Notes under the pieces: generated by a model
Database searches by the model: none
Told to the model about the DNA's origin: nothing
What the model saw: only the letters and a program-made list of their open reading frames with translations
Translations under genes and position numbers: made by a program
In this document: positions 46,244 through 55,364 of the stretch, in pieces
Layout of the letters: each line of letters begins with the position of its first letter
Position numbering within the stretch: the stretch's first letter is position 1
Origin: Shewanella sp. 1CM18E
GTDB lineage: Bacteria; Pseudomonadota; Gammaproteobacteria; Enterobacterales; Shewanellaceae
DNA: 64,000 bases
Assembly: GCF_023161665.1 (NCBI RefSeq)
Contig: NZ_JALNTW010000007.1
Location: 177,074-241,073, forward strand
Direction: 5' to 3'

Positions 46244-46630
46244 ATGAAGTCGTTTAAGTTGTTAATACTATTTGTAGCAGGACTATTTCTATCGGGTTGT
46301 ACATCAACACCTCTTGTAGAATTAAATAAAGAACCTATCCCTACAAATAGTGCACAAACTATTGAGCAAGCAATTATTAAAGGTTGTCAGGCCAAAGGCT
46401 GGACGCCTGTTGTTGCCGATAACAATACCATTGATGCCTATATAACCGTTCGCTCTCATAAAGCGCATGTGCAAATCACTTATGACGATAAGTTTTATAA
46501 TATCAATTATGTCGATAGCACTAATTTAGACTACAACAACGGCAATATTCACCGCAATTACAATAAGTGGATCTACAAACTTTCAGCGTCAATCCAGCAA
46601 CAATTTGGTACTCGAGCTCAAAGCTACTAA
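46244..46630 (+). CDS. Small lipoprotein, unknown function
   Basis: 128 residues from ATG 46244, AAGGTG 6 bases upstream; signal peptide ends in lipobox LSGC. The mature part has a Lys/Tyr/Asn-rich body (ITYDDKFYNINYVDSTNLDY) and no known domain. 41 bases after the LysE gene, so possibly co-transcribed. Confidence 0.82.
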   Translation: MKSFKLLILFVAGLFLSGCTSTPLVELNKEPIPTNSAQTIEQAIIKGCQAKGWTPVVADNNTIDAYITVRSHKAHVQITYDDKFYNINYVDSTNLDYNNGNIHRNYNKWIYKLSASIQQQFGTRAQSY

Positions 46631-46684
46631 AACTATCCCTGTTAAATGGTATATCAGGCTTTTGCTAACCTGCGCCGTTAATAT

Positions 46685-46738
46685 AATCCCTTGCATTTAA
46701 TCCCTTGCATTTAATCCCTTATATTTAGATAAGGGATT
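46685..46738. repeat. Three 14-bp tandem repeats leading into a perfect hairpin
   Basis: AATCCCTTGCATTT twice, then AATCCCTTATATTT. The third unit forms the left arm of AATCCCTTAT / ATAAGGGATT (46713-46722, 46729-46738), which spans the stop codon of the minus-strand GNAT-like gene. Confidence 0.75.
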
Positions 46739-48077
46739 TATAGGGAAGTTTCAGCTTAAGTTGCTGCATATAGGTTTTAATGTTCTCCGCTTCTTGCAGT
46801 GTAAAGCTATGGATCGCTTGTCTAAACTCTTGATGGGCGATCTCGTGATTAGAATATGTCGCTACCGGCTCAAAGCCCCGAGGCACCTTATGTTCCCCCT
46901 GCGCCCCAGCATCAAATACCTGTAAACCATGTTTAATGCAGTATTCTATGCCTTGATAATAACAAGCTTCAAAATGTAGCCCATCAACATCAACTAACGC
47001 GCCCCAATAACGGCCATATAGATGAGTGTTAGACTTAAAAAACAGCGCTGATGCAATCAACTGTTGTTCGCTATTGCTAACAACGAGCAAAATAACCGCA
47101 TCCGTTAGAGTTTGACCTAACGTTTCAAAAAAAGCCTGATTAAGGTAGCCATAGTGACCTGAACGTTTAGCATAGGTTTGCTGATAACAGGCATAAAACT
47201 GCTGCCACAGTTCAGCTGTGATCTGCGCGCCTTCAATAAATTCAAAACTCAATTGTGCATCATTAACTTTGGCGCGCTCTTTTTTAATATCTTTGCGCTT
47301 TCTTGAACTTAGCGATGCTAAAAAGCTATCAAAGTCTTGGTACTGACGATTGAACCAATGAAATTGAGTGCCTAATCGCTGCAAACTCTTAGTGTGAGAA
47401 AGTTGCTCAAACTGACCTTTTGGTAAAAACAAACAGTGCCAGCTAGAAAAGTCATACTCTAATAAACAACGATTAAGAGTACCTGCAACGACTTGCCATA
47501 TACGCTTTTGCTCAGATTCGGTTCTACTTTTATCAATCCCTAAGCGTTTACCTGTTGTAGGTGTAAATGGGATCGCTGATAACAGCTTCGGATAATACGC
47601 TAGCTGATGGCGCTCATATGCGTCCGCCCATGCCCAGTCAAACACATACTCACCATATGAATGAGCCTTAATATACAAAGGCATCACAGCAACTATTTCG
47701 GCTTTTTCGCCCTGCTGTTTTACTAGCAAATGCAGTGGCGTCCAGCCGGTTTTAGTACAAACACTGCCACTGACTTCAAGGGCCGATAAATACTCATGGC
47801 GATTAAACGGATTATCATCAGCCATTAAACGATTCCAACAAGCCGCTGGGATCTTAGTTATCGCATCAACCAGCTCAATCTCATAAGCTGCGTTGCTGAT
47901 ATTGCTCGTACTGAGATCACTAGTACTAACATCGCTAGCATTGCAGTTGCCAGTTCTCATTGATATATCGCTATCTTTTGAAGCTGCTTTTTCACTATTT
48001 AATTTTGCCAAATCATCTTCCTTGCAGATCAATTGATAAAAATTGACCTTTAAATATCTCTGTCGTAACAGTGCCAT
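46725..48077 (-). CDS. GNAT/FemAB-like (DUF482, COG3146) protein
   Basis: 450 residues. The body resembles the COG3146/DUF482 group with a GNAT or FemAB-like acyl/aminoacyl-transferase fold (PAACWNRLMADDNPFNRHEYL, YVFDWAWADAYERHQLAYYP, LYGRYWGALVDVDGLHFEAC, CIKHGLQVFDAGAQGEHKV). The N-terminal about 65 residues are extra: a basic start and a Ser/Asp/Asn-rich stretch with the pentapeptide repeat SDVST-SDLST-SNIS. AAGGG lies 3 bases before the ATG, rather close, so a later start is possible. Substrate unknown. Confidence 0.8.
   Translation of the reverse strand: MALLRQRYLKVNFYQLICKEDDLAKLNSEKAASKDSDISMRTGNCNASDVSTSDLSTSNISNAAYEIELVDAITKIPAACWNRLMADDNPFNRHEYLSALEVSGSVCTKTGWTPLHLLVKQQGEKAEIVAVMPLYIKAHSYGEYVFDWAWADAYERHQLAYYPKLLSAIPFTPTTGKRLGIDKSRTESEQKRIWQVVAGTLNRCLLEYDFSSWHCLFLPKGQFEQLSHTKSLQRLGTQFHWFNRQYQDFDSFLASLSSRKRKDIKKERAKVNDAQLSFEFIEGAQITAELWQQFYACYQQTYAKRSGHYGYLNQAFFETLGQTLTDAVILLVVSNSEQQLIASALFFKSNTHLYGRYWGALVDVDGLHFEACYYQGIEYCIKHGLQVFDAGAQGEHKVPRGFEPVATYSNHEIAHQEFRQAIHSFTLQEAENIKTYMQQLKLKLPYKSLI
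47899..47943 (-). repeat. Three 15-bp in-frame repeats
   Basis: Plus-strand units ATATTGCTCGTACTG, AGATCACTAGTACTA, ACATCGCTAGCATTG; on the coding strand they give the SDxST pentapeptides of the low-complexity N-terminal extension of the GNAT-like protein. Confidence 0.7.
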
Positions 48078-48249
48078 CGCCCTTAGCTAGGCTTGCATTT
48101 AGCGCGAATAAACGTCACATTGCGTTTACCTGCAGATAATTACCGTACTAATTGACAATACTATAACGAGTTACCTCAGGTGATAACAATAAAGAAAACG
48201 GCTTTTAGCTTGACAACATTTTGACCTAATACCACTGCAAGGACCCAAC

Positions 48250-50055
48250 ATGCGCGCCTTTAAAACCCGCTTGCCGAAACCGCTATCATCTCAAGCGCAA
48301 CCAGTTACATCTTATTCGTTTAAGACACTAGCATTTGCGATTTCAATGGTTATCCCTTTAACCACATTAACCATTACCGCAAGCGCGCCGGCACAAGCTA
48401 AAGAGCCATCAATTTATAGTCATATGGCGACCGCACAGCCTGTATGGGCTAAGCATGGCATGGTATCGAGCCAAGAAGCATTAGCCACTCAAGCAGGCGT
48501 CGAGATTTTAAAGCAAGGCGGTAATGCAGTTGATGCCGCAGTCGCTGTCGGGTTTGCTCTGGCCGTCACCTTGCCAAGAGCCGGCAATATTGGTGGCGGC
48601 GGCTTTATGCTGGTTCACTTAGCCGAACCGAATAAAACCATCGCTATCGATTATCGTGAAATGGCACCACAAAAAGCCCATAAAGAGCTCTTTCTTGATG
48701 CAAATGGTGATCCAGTAAAAAAACTAAGCCGTGAACATGGGCTTGCCATCGGTGTACCTGGCACCGTAATGGGCATGGAACTGGCACTGGAAAAATACGG
48801 CACCATGACGATGAAACAAGTCACCCAAGCTGCGATTGATATGGCCCAAAATGGCATCGCGGTTACACCCGATCTGCAAACATCACTTTCAGGCCTTAAA
48901 CGCCGTATCGCCCAGTGGCCAAGCTCGGCAGAAATTTTTTATAAAGCTGATGGCTCAAATTACCAAACCGACGAAATATTAAAACAGCCAGAACTCGCGC
49001 ACTCACTATCACTAATTGCAAAGTCTGGCAGTAAAGGCTTCTATCAAGGTGAGACCGCTGAAAAAATCGTTGCTGCGATTGATGCTGCTGGCGGGATCAT
49101 GACTTTAGATGACCTAAAAAACTATAAGGTTATTGAGCGTGAACCTGTTATTGGTGAATATCGTGGTTATCAAGTTGTATCTATGCCGCCCCCCTCTTCA
49201 GGTGGTATACACATAATTGAAATGCTCAATATGCTCGAAGAGTATCCCATCGACAAACTCGGCCACAATACAGCTGCTACCCTGCATTTAATGACAGAGT
49301 CCATGAAGCGCGCCTATGCTGACCGTAGCGAGTATCTAGGCGATCCTGACTTTTATGATGTACCCGTAAAAGCATTGATCAGTAAAGACTACGCCAAGCA
49401 ACTTGCTAAGCAAATATCTGCCGATAAAGCTACGCCAAGCAGCGAGATTAAACCCGGTAAGCTCGCTCCATACGAGAGTAACCAGACCACTCACTACTCA
49501 GTGGTAGATAAATGGGGTAATGCTGTTTCAAACACCTATACCTTGAACTTTAGTTATGGCTCAGGGCTAGTCGCCAAAGGCACCGGTATTTTACTGAATA
49601 ATGAAATGGATGATTTCTCAGCTAAACCCGGAACCCCAAATGGTTTTGGCTTAATTGGCGGAGAAGCCAATGCAGTTGAGGCCAACAAGCGCCCGTTAAG
49701 CTCTATGAGTCCCACGATAGTGATGAAAGACGGTAAGCCTTATATTGTAACGGGCAGCCCCGGTGGCTCACGTATTATTACCACCACCATGCAGATCATT
49801 ATGAATGTTATTGATCATGATTTAAATATTGCAGAGGCGACAAACGCACCTCGTATCCATCACCAATGGTTACCCGATCTGTTACGTGTCGAGCATACAC
49901 TTAATCAAGATACGCAAACGTTACTCAAAGCTAAGGGGCATGAAGTAAAGGTCAATAATGCTATTGGTTCAACCCAATCAATTATGGTTACTGAGCAAGG
50001 CATATTTGGTGCGAGCGACCCACGTCGTGCGGGTAGTCAAACACTAGGCTACTAG
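48250..50055 (+). CDS. ggt: Gamma-glutamyltranspeptidase
   Basis: Periplasmic, self-cleaving Ntn hydrolase that removes or transfers gamma-glutamyl groups, e.g. from glutathione. 601 residues with a long signal segment (ends APAQA, about residue 50), the large-subunit opening MVSSQEALATQAGVEILKQG, the processing Thr413 in NQTTHYSVVD that becomes the small-subunit N terminus, and the PLSSMSPTIV and GSPGGSRIITT motifs. AAGGAC before the ATG. Confidence 0.96.
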   Translation: MRAFKTRLPKPLSSQAQPVTSYSFKTLAFAISMVIPLTTLTITASAPAQAKEPSIYSHMATAQPVWAKHGMVSSQEALATQAGVEILKQGGNAVDAAVAVGFALAVTLPRAGNIGGGGFMLVHLAEPNKTIAIDYREMAPQKAHKELFLDANGDPVKKLSREHGLAIGVPGTVMGMELALEKYGTMTMKQVTQAAIDMAQNGIAVTPDLQTSLSGLKRRIAQWPSSAEIFYKADGSNYQTDEILKQPELAHSLSLIAKSGSKGFYQGETAEKIVAAIDAAGGIMTLDDLKNYKVIEREPVIGEYRGYQVVSMPPPSSGGIHIIEMLNMLEEYPIDKLGHNTAATLHLMTESMKRAYADRSEYLGDPDFYDVPVKALISKDYAKQLAKQISADKATPSSEIKPGKLAPYESNQTTHYSVVDKWGNAVSNTYTLNFSYGSGLVAKGTGILLNNEMDDFSAKPGTPNGFGLIGGEANAVEANKRPLSSMSPTIVMKDGKPYIVTGSPGGSRIITTTMQIIMNVIDHDLNIAEATNAPRIHHQWLPDLLRVEHTLNQDTQTLLKAKGHEVKVNNAIGSTQSIMVTEQGIFGASDPRRAGSQTLGY

Positions 50056-50077
50056 CTTTATTTCACCGAAACAACCT

Positions 50078-50105
50078 AAGCCCTTATTAAGTTTAGGGCT
50101 TTTTC
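50078..50105 (+). terminator. Terminator of ggt
   Basis: AAGCCCT/AGGGCTT (plus outer CCTAA/TTAGG alternative) with T-run TTTTTC. Confidence 0.8.
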
Positions 50106-50177
50106 ATATCAGTAGTTAGCGAGTTAGTATATGAGCAATCACATGCTCTCACTCACAAAGCAAACGCTAAGTCACAG

Positions 50178-50195
50178 TTTTAATGATCATTAAAA
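50178..50195 (+). promoter_or_regulatory. Perfect 18-bp palindrome, candidate operator of rihA
   Basis: TTTTAATGATCATTAAAA is a perfect palindrome with a central GATC, 45 bases before the rihA start. It suits a dimeric repressor; the GATC could also respond to Dam methylation. The binding protein is unknown. Confidence 0.6.
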
Positions 50196-50240
50196 TCTAG
50201 GATGTTCAACAATCTATAAACGCAACTATGCGGAGAAACA

Positions 50241-51200
50241 ATGAGCCCTACAACTATGCCAGCAAAGGCAAAACCAATTATTCTTGATTGCGACCCAGGC
50301 CACGATGATGCTATTTCATTGATTTTAGCCATGAGCAGCCAAGCGCTAAAGCCACTTGCAGTGACCACCAGCGCCGGCAATCAAACCCCAGACAAAACCT
50401 TAAACAATGCGCTGCGCATTCTAACTCTACTTGAGCGTCATGATATTCCTGTTGCTGCAGGAGCACCTAAGCCGTTAGCACGCGAGTTGATTATTGCCGA
50501 CAATGTTCACGGTGAAAGTGGCTTAGATGGACCAAAACTGCCAGATCCTGCATTTGAACCACTAGCAATCTCTGGTATTGAGCTAATGGCGCAAAAAGTA
50601 CGTGAAAGCGATGAGCCTGTAACGCTTGTACCTTCAGGGCCATTAACCAATATCGCACTATTTTTATCAACCTATCCAGAGCTACACAGTAAAGTTGAGC
50701 GCATCGTATTAATGGGCGGCGCAGCCGAAGCGGGCAACTGGACACCTGCAGCAGAGTTTAATATTTTTGTTGACCCTGAAGCGGCTGACATGGTGTTCAA
50801 ATCAGGTATTCCAATTACCATGTGTGGCCTTGATATTACTCATCAAGCACAGATCATGGATGAAGATATCGAACGTATCCGAGTTATTCCAAACCCTGTG
50901 GCTAAGTGTGTGGCAGAGCTACTGGATTTCTTTATGATCTACCATAGAGATCCAAAATGGGGCTTTGAAGGCGCACCGCTGCACGATCCATGCACTATCG
51001 CGTGGTTATTAAAACCTGAGCTATTTACCTCATACGACTGCTGGGTAGGCGTTGAAACTAAGGGCGAGTACACGCAAGGGATGACTGTGGTTGACCGTTA
51101 TCAGTTAACCAACAACCCACACAACACTCAAGTGCTTTGTAAATTAGATAGACAAGGTTTTGTGGATTTAATTGTTGAATGTTTAGAAGCATATAACTAA
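50241..51200 (+). CDS. rihA: Pyrimidine-specific ribonucleoside hydrolase
   Basis: Cleaves uridine and cytidine to base and ribose. 319 residues, close in sequence to E. coli RihA throughout. The metal/substrate motif DCDPGHDDA (near 18), [17 protein letters not shown], and [17 protein letters not shown] and [13 protein letters not shown] are visible. GGAG precedes the ATG. Monocistronic; a palindrome upstream may be its operator. Confidence 0.95.
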   Translation: MSPTTMPAKAKPIILDCDPGHDDAISLILAMSSQALKPLAVTTSAGNQTPDKTLNNALRILTLLERHDIPVAAGAPKPLARELIIADNVHGESGLDGPKLPDPAFEPLAISGIELMAQKVRESDEPVTLVPSGPLTNIALFLSTYPELHSKVERIVLMGGAAEAGNWTPAAEFNIFVDPEAADMVFKSGIPITMCGLDITHQAQIMDEDIERIRVIPNPVAKCVAELLDFFMIYHRDPKWGFEGAPLHDPCTIAWLLKPELFTSYDCWVGVETKGEYTQGMTVVDRYQLTNNPHNTQVLCKLDRQGFVDLIVECLEAYN

Positions 51201-51605
51201 CAGCAAATCTACTCACTACACACTTTAAGACACTTTATGATTAGCCTCATCCTTATTGCGGAAGTGGCTTTTCTATATTCGCGTCTGGATTTTATATACT
51301 AGCTTAAAGTTACGATGCGACAAGGAGTTCATCATCTAGCCCTTTGCCAAAGCTCATGTATAGCCCCAATCTAGCGAACAAACTCAAATAAGACCAGCAC
51401 TCTTAACGAATAAGCAGTAAACCTTGTTCACTCATTATGCAGACTCAACACAGCCTCCCCGCCTAGCACTAAAACGAACATCTAAACGAGTCGCTAGCAT
51501 TAAAGCGGTTAAAACCAGTTTTGAATAAAAAAACTGTCTTTGGCGAAAGATATTTTTAGCTGCTCCGTTCTATATTCCCAACGTATCGATTTTGGGTTTC
51601 ATATT
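51201..51605. other. Intergenic region rihA / catalase-related gene
   Basis: 405 bases. AT-rich; only weak hairpin AGCC...GGCTTTT near 51242-51278. Nothing else supported. No clear promoter elements seen for the next gene. Confidence 0.45.
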
Positions 51606-52643
51606 ATGATAATAAACAACATGACTCACAGCACTATCTCGTTAAAAAAGCACTTATCTAACGCGATTAATCCACTCATTCAGGCTGGCATATATACTGG
51701 TTTGGCTTTGCTTTCCTCAGCCACTATGGCCGCAGAAAAATCTATTCCAGAACTAGTTGACGCAGTCAATGGCACACCCAATACAGCGAGTCGGGAGGCA
51801 GGTAAGAAAGTAAAGCTACGCAACCACGCTAAAGGCTTTTGTACCTCTGGGACGTTTAAGCCATCTGCGCACATTAATAAACAATTCAACATTCCTTTTT
51901 TAGAGCAGCAAGAGATAAAGGTCACCGCGCGCTTTTCACTTGGAGGAACCAACCCACATGCATCGGATAAAGGTGCGGGTCGCTTTATGTCGCTAAAAAT
52001 TGATGGTGATAAGGAAAGCCTTAATTTTGTCACATCGAATGCACAGCTATTTTTCGCCAGTAATCTAGAAGACTTTTTTACTTTTCAAACTAAAGTAAAA
52101 CAAGGCGCTGAAGGAAAGCAGTGGCTTATCGACAATAAACCTGATGCAAAAGCTTTTTTTGAATATGTTAGTCAACTGCCAAAAAGTAGCAGCTATGCTA
52201 CTAGCCGCTACTTTGGCGTAAACAGTTTCCTGTTTAATAACTCAGATAACAGCCAGATCGCTGGACGCTGGATTTTCGAACCAGCCGCTGGTCAAGTTGC
52301 ATTGACACAAGCAGAGCTTGCAACCCGCTCTGATGACTTCCTAAAACAGGAATTGCTCAATCGAATTGAAACCACGCCAGCAGTTTGGAACCTATACGTA
52401 AAACTGGCAGATAGTAACGATATAATCACCGACCCTACTGTTCTATGGCCAGAATCACGTCAACGTGTGTTGGTCGGTCAAGTCATCATAGATGGCAAGC
52501 AAGACAAGCAAAGTAGTGTTCAACAATGCGATAAAAGCATTTTTAACCCTGTCTTATTGCCTGAAGGCATTGCGCCATCAGCCGATCCTATTTTAAATGC
52601 TCGAACACCCGCTTATATCGAATCCTTTATTAGACGTTTGTAA
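51606..52643 (+). CDS. Catalase-related (SrpA-type) peroxidase
   Basis: 345 residues from ATG 51606; ATG 51621 (MTHSTISLKKH) is equally possible and both lead into a signal peptide ending AAEKS. Contains the heme-catalase core reduced as in SrpA/YwhP-like enzymes: RNHAKGFCTSGTF around the distal His, SSYATSRYFGVNSFLF, and the proximal ARTPAYIESF (R-x3-Y). Too short for full catalase (about 480+); expected periplasmic peroxidase activity. Upstream of a Fur-box receptor. Confidence 0.88.
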   Translation: MIINNMTHSTISLKKHLSNAINPLIQAGIYTGLALLSSATMAAEKSIPELVDAVNGTPNTASREAGKKVKLRNHAKGFCTSGTFKPSAHINKQFNIPFLEQQEIKVTARFSLGGTNPHASDKGAGRFMSLKIDGDKESLNFVTSNAQLFFASNLEDFFTFQTKVKQGAEGKQWLIDNKPDAKAFFEYVSQLPKSSSYATSRYFGVNSFLFNNSDNSQIAGRWIFEPAAGQVALTQAELATRSDDFLKQELLNRIETTPAVWNLYVKLADSNDIITDPTVLWPESRQRVLVGQVIIDGKQDKQSSVQQCDKSIFNPVLLPEGIAPSADPILNARTPAYIESFIRRL

Positions 52644-52847
52644 ATTTTAATAGTTTGCTCAGTATAAAGTAGCAGTTGGTCGGTCTCAGCAACGGCTACT
52701 TTTAATCACTTTCTTTACTCGATATTAGTGGCCTATCCACCATTAACACCATTGCTAGCGCTGCCAATGTTAGCCTGCATTCAAACAGCGACTTGCTCAA
52801 TTACCCTTGTCACCTTTGTAACATAAGATCTTTATACATAAATCACA

Positions 52848-52866
52848 AATGACAATCATTATCATC
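52848..52866 (+). promoter_or_regulatory. Fur box at the TonB receptor promoter
   Basis: AATGACAATCATTATCATC, close to the 19-bp Fur consensus GATAATGATAATCATTATC. It overlaps the -35 (TTATCA) of a promoter with TATACT at 52882-52887. Iron repression is the plain reading. Confidence 0.8.
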
Positions 52867-52921
52867 TAGTTATTTTTACTTTATACTCGCCGCCATCTTT
52901 TCTTACCAAGAGAATACTCTG

Positions 52922-55249
52922 GTGCTATCACGTCCTATTAAATTGTTTTCATTATCTTTTATTGCATTATCCATCCAATCTCATGTCTACGCGCAAAGCG
53001 AAAATATATCGTTAGTTGAGGAGCCCTCTAAGCAGAAATCAATGACTGAAGCATCTAATAAAGTGCTTGGTGCAGCTAAAGTTGATCCAATTGAAGTCAT
53101 AAAAGTAACCGGGAGATCCTATCCTCGCGAGCTAAAACTCACCCCGCCAGGCACAGCCATTATTACCATGAAGGAAATTGAAGAGCAGCAGTCGACACAA
53201 TTTGCTGAACTGGTCGATGAACTGCCTGGCATTAATATTGACGGCGGTACACGAGTCGGCGGTGAGCGAATTAATGTCTGGGGATTTGGTGATGAAGAAG
53301 ATCTCAATCTTTATTTAGATAATGCGCCACAAGGTTTTGAGCAATATCGTTACGGCTCGTTCTTTATTGAACCCGATCTTATTAAACAAGTTCAGGTCAT
53401 CAAAGGTGCTCACGATGTTCGTTCTGGAAATGGCGGGTTTGGTGGTTCAATGTATGTGACCAGCAAAAGCGCTGAAGACTTTTTAAAACCAGGCGAGCAC
53501 TTTGGCGCACGACTAAAAGCTGGTTACAGCGACAATGATGATGAAAAACGAAGCTTAATCAGTGTATACGGTCAAGTTAATCGCCACCTTTCCGCTATTG
53601 TTAACTACACCTACCGTGATGCAAACGATACAACATTAGGCAAAGGTATATGGGGAGACAATATCGCCGATGAGGGGCAACCACCCGAGTTTGATACTGG
53701 TGACGGAGCTAAACTGCGTTATTCCGGTTATCGCCAAAATAGTCTACTCGCTAAAATTGACTTCGACTATGGAGATCACTTGCTGTCATTGTCGATGACA
53801 GACTATAAAGATGAAGGGCAAAAACCTTGGGCAAATCGTCGCGGTCAGATGCCGACAATTAGTGATTACAATATAAAAAAATATGGTGATTATGAAACTG
53901 CGCTATACGCAACTACTGCCGCTAACACCTATCAAGATACTAATTACTCACTCAATTATCGCTACACTCCGAGCAATGATTGGATTGATACGCAACTGGT
54001 ACTATCAACAAGTGATAATCAGCGTCATTGGGTACGCCCAGATATCGCATGGGAGAAAATGTATGTATCAGTGGGTAACTTTGGTCATGAATCTTGGCTT
54101 GATTACAAGCGCTCGTTTGTAGATATCAATAATACCAGCTGGTTTGGTGACAATAACCTTATTGTTGGTCTGCAGTATTTGAGTTCCGATCGCGATTCTT
54201 TAGTTTATAACAAGACTTATGAAAACAAAGTAGCCAAAAACTTTGGCCTATATACGCCTTATTATCAACCAAGCGGCAAACAGCAGACTTCCAGTGTGTA
54301 TGCTGAGTTTAATTACCAAATAACCGATGATTTGGCAATCAAACCTTCACTTAGATACGACCATATACGTAGCGAAGGTAAAGGCAACTTAGCATCTGAT
54401 TATAACGACTTCTCCGCTGGCCATGACTATAGTGCAGTTTCTCACTCAGGTTTATCGCCTCGTTTAGGCATTAACTATCAGTTTAGTGAGCAAACACAAA
54501 TTAGCTTCGACTACGCTTATACGCTGCAAGCACCGGTTATTGATGATATCTACACAGTGCAATACGCCAAAGCCAGTAAAGCCATCATGTCTAGTCGAGA
54601 TCTAGAATTAGAACGTTTACATGCTTACAAACTGGGTATGACTCAAGTTAATAACGATTTATTTGCCAATGACGATGTACTCTCAACTCAAATAACTCTT
54701 TATTACCACCAAGGTGAAAATGATATCGCCAAACGTTCTGGAGTCCATTCAGTAGAGCAAGCACAGGGTTACAACACTAACCTTGACGGTTATTACAACA
54801 AAGGTGCCGATCTCGTGATCAACTATCGGTATCACGATCTGTTTGCTGATTTAGACGCGTCCTACATTACCGGTAAACACAATGGCAGCTTAAAAGATTC
54901 AACAGGTGAAGATGAATACCTTGCCGATTTAGCACCAACAAACATTGGTTTAAAGCTGGGTTATTACCTAACTAGTGATTTGATGTTAGCGTGGCGCGGA
55001 AAATGGTACGACAGTAAATCTGAAGATAAAATGCCTGTTGCCAGTAGCTTTAGAACTGATCAAGCAACGGATGCTTACTTTATTCAAGACTTCTATATTG
55101 CGTTCACAGGTGAGTCAGGTCTGCTAAATAACTGGGAGGCCTATTTAACAGTGAAAAATATAACCAACCAGTATTACAAACCTTACATGGGTGATGGCGT
55201 CGCTGCTGCGGGCAGAGACGTAAGAGTTAGCGTTGCTTATAAATTCTAA
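52922..55249 (+). CDS. TonB-dependent outer-membrane receptor (Fur-controlled)
   Basis: 775 residues from GTG 52922; signal peptide to about VYAQ (residue 25). TonB box-like PIEVIKVTG near 57-65, plug domain (EEQQSTQFAELVDELPGIN, GGERINVWGFGDEEDLNLYL, IKGAHDVRSGNGGFGG), then a 22-strand barrel ending in VSVAYKF. The plug sequence recalls haem/haemoglobin receptors (IKGAHDVR, GSFFIEPDLI) but the ligand is not settled. No N-terminal signalling domain. Confidence 0.93.
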   Translation: MLSRPIKLFSLSFIALSIQSHVYAQSENISLVEEPSKQKSMTEASNKVLGAAKVDPIEVIKVTGRSYPRELKLTPPGTAIITMKEIEEQQSTQFAELVDELPGINIDGGTRVGGERINVWGFGDEEDLNLYLDNAPQGFEQYRYGSFFIEPDLIKQVQVIKGAHDVRSGNGGFGGSMYVTSKSAEDFLKPGEHFGARLKAGYSDNDDEKRSLISVYGQVNRHLSAIVNYTYRDANDTTLGKGIWGDNIADEGQPPEFDTGDGAKLRYSGYRQNSLLAKIDFDYGDHLLSLSMTDYKDEGQKPWANRRGQMPTISDYNIKKYGDYETALYATTAANTYQDTNYSLNYRYTPSNDWIDTQLVLSTSDNQRHWVRPDIAWEKMYVSVGNFGHESWLDYKRSFVDINNTSWFGDNNLIVGLQYLSSDRDSLVYNKTYENKVAKNFGLYTPYYQPSGKQQTSSVYAEFNYQITDDLAIKPSLRYDHIRSEGKGNLASDYNDFSAGHDYSAVSHSGLSPRLGINYQFSEQTQISFDYAYTLQAPVIDDIYTVQYAKASKAIMSSRDLELERLHAYKLGMTQVNNDLFANDDVLSTQITLYYHQGENDIAKRSGVHSVEQAQGYNTNLDGYYNKGADLVINYRYHDLFADLDASYITGKHNGSLKDSTGEDEYLADLAPTNIGLKLGYYLTSDLMLAWRGKWYDSKSEDKMPVASSFRTDQATDAYFIQDFYIAFTGESGLLNNWEAYLTVKNITNQYYKPYMGDGVAAAGRDVRVSVAYKF

Positions 55250-55307
55250 CTCGACGACCAGTGCATATCATTTGCTAATGGCAAATTAAAATTGAAAGCC
55301 ATTAATT

Positions 55308-55340
55308 AAAAAAGCGCAGCTTATAAAAGCCGCGCTTTTT
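55308..55340 (+). terminator. Terminator of TonB receptor
   Basis: AAAAAGCGC/GCGCTTTTT arms with an inner GC pair; bidirectional, between convergent genes. Confidence 0.85.
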
Positions 55341-55364
55341 CTCAAATCCTAACACTGAATAGCT

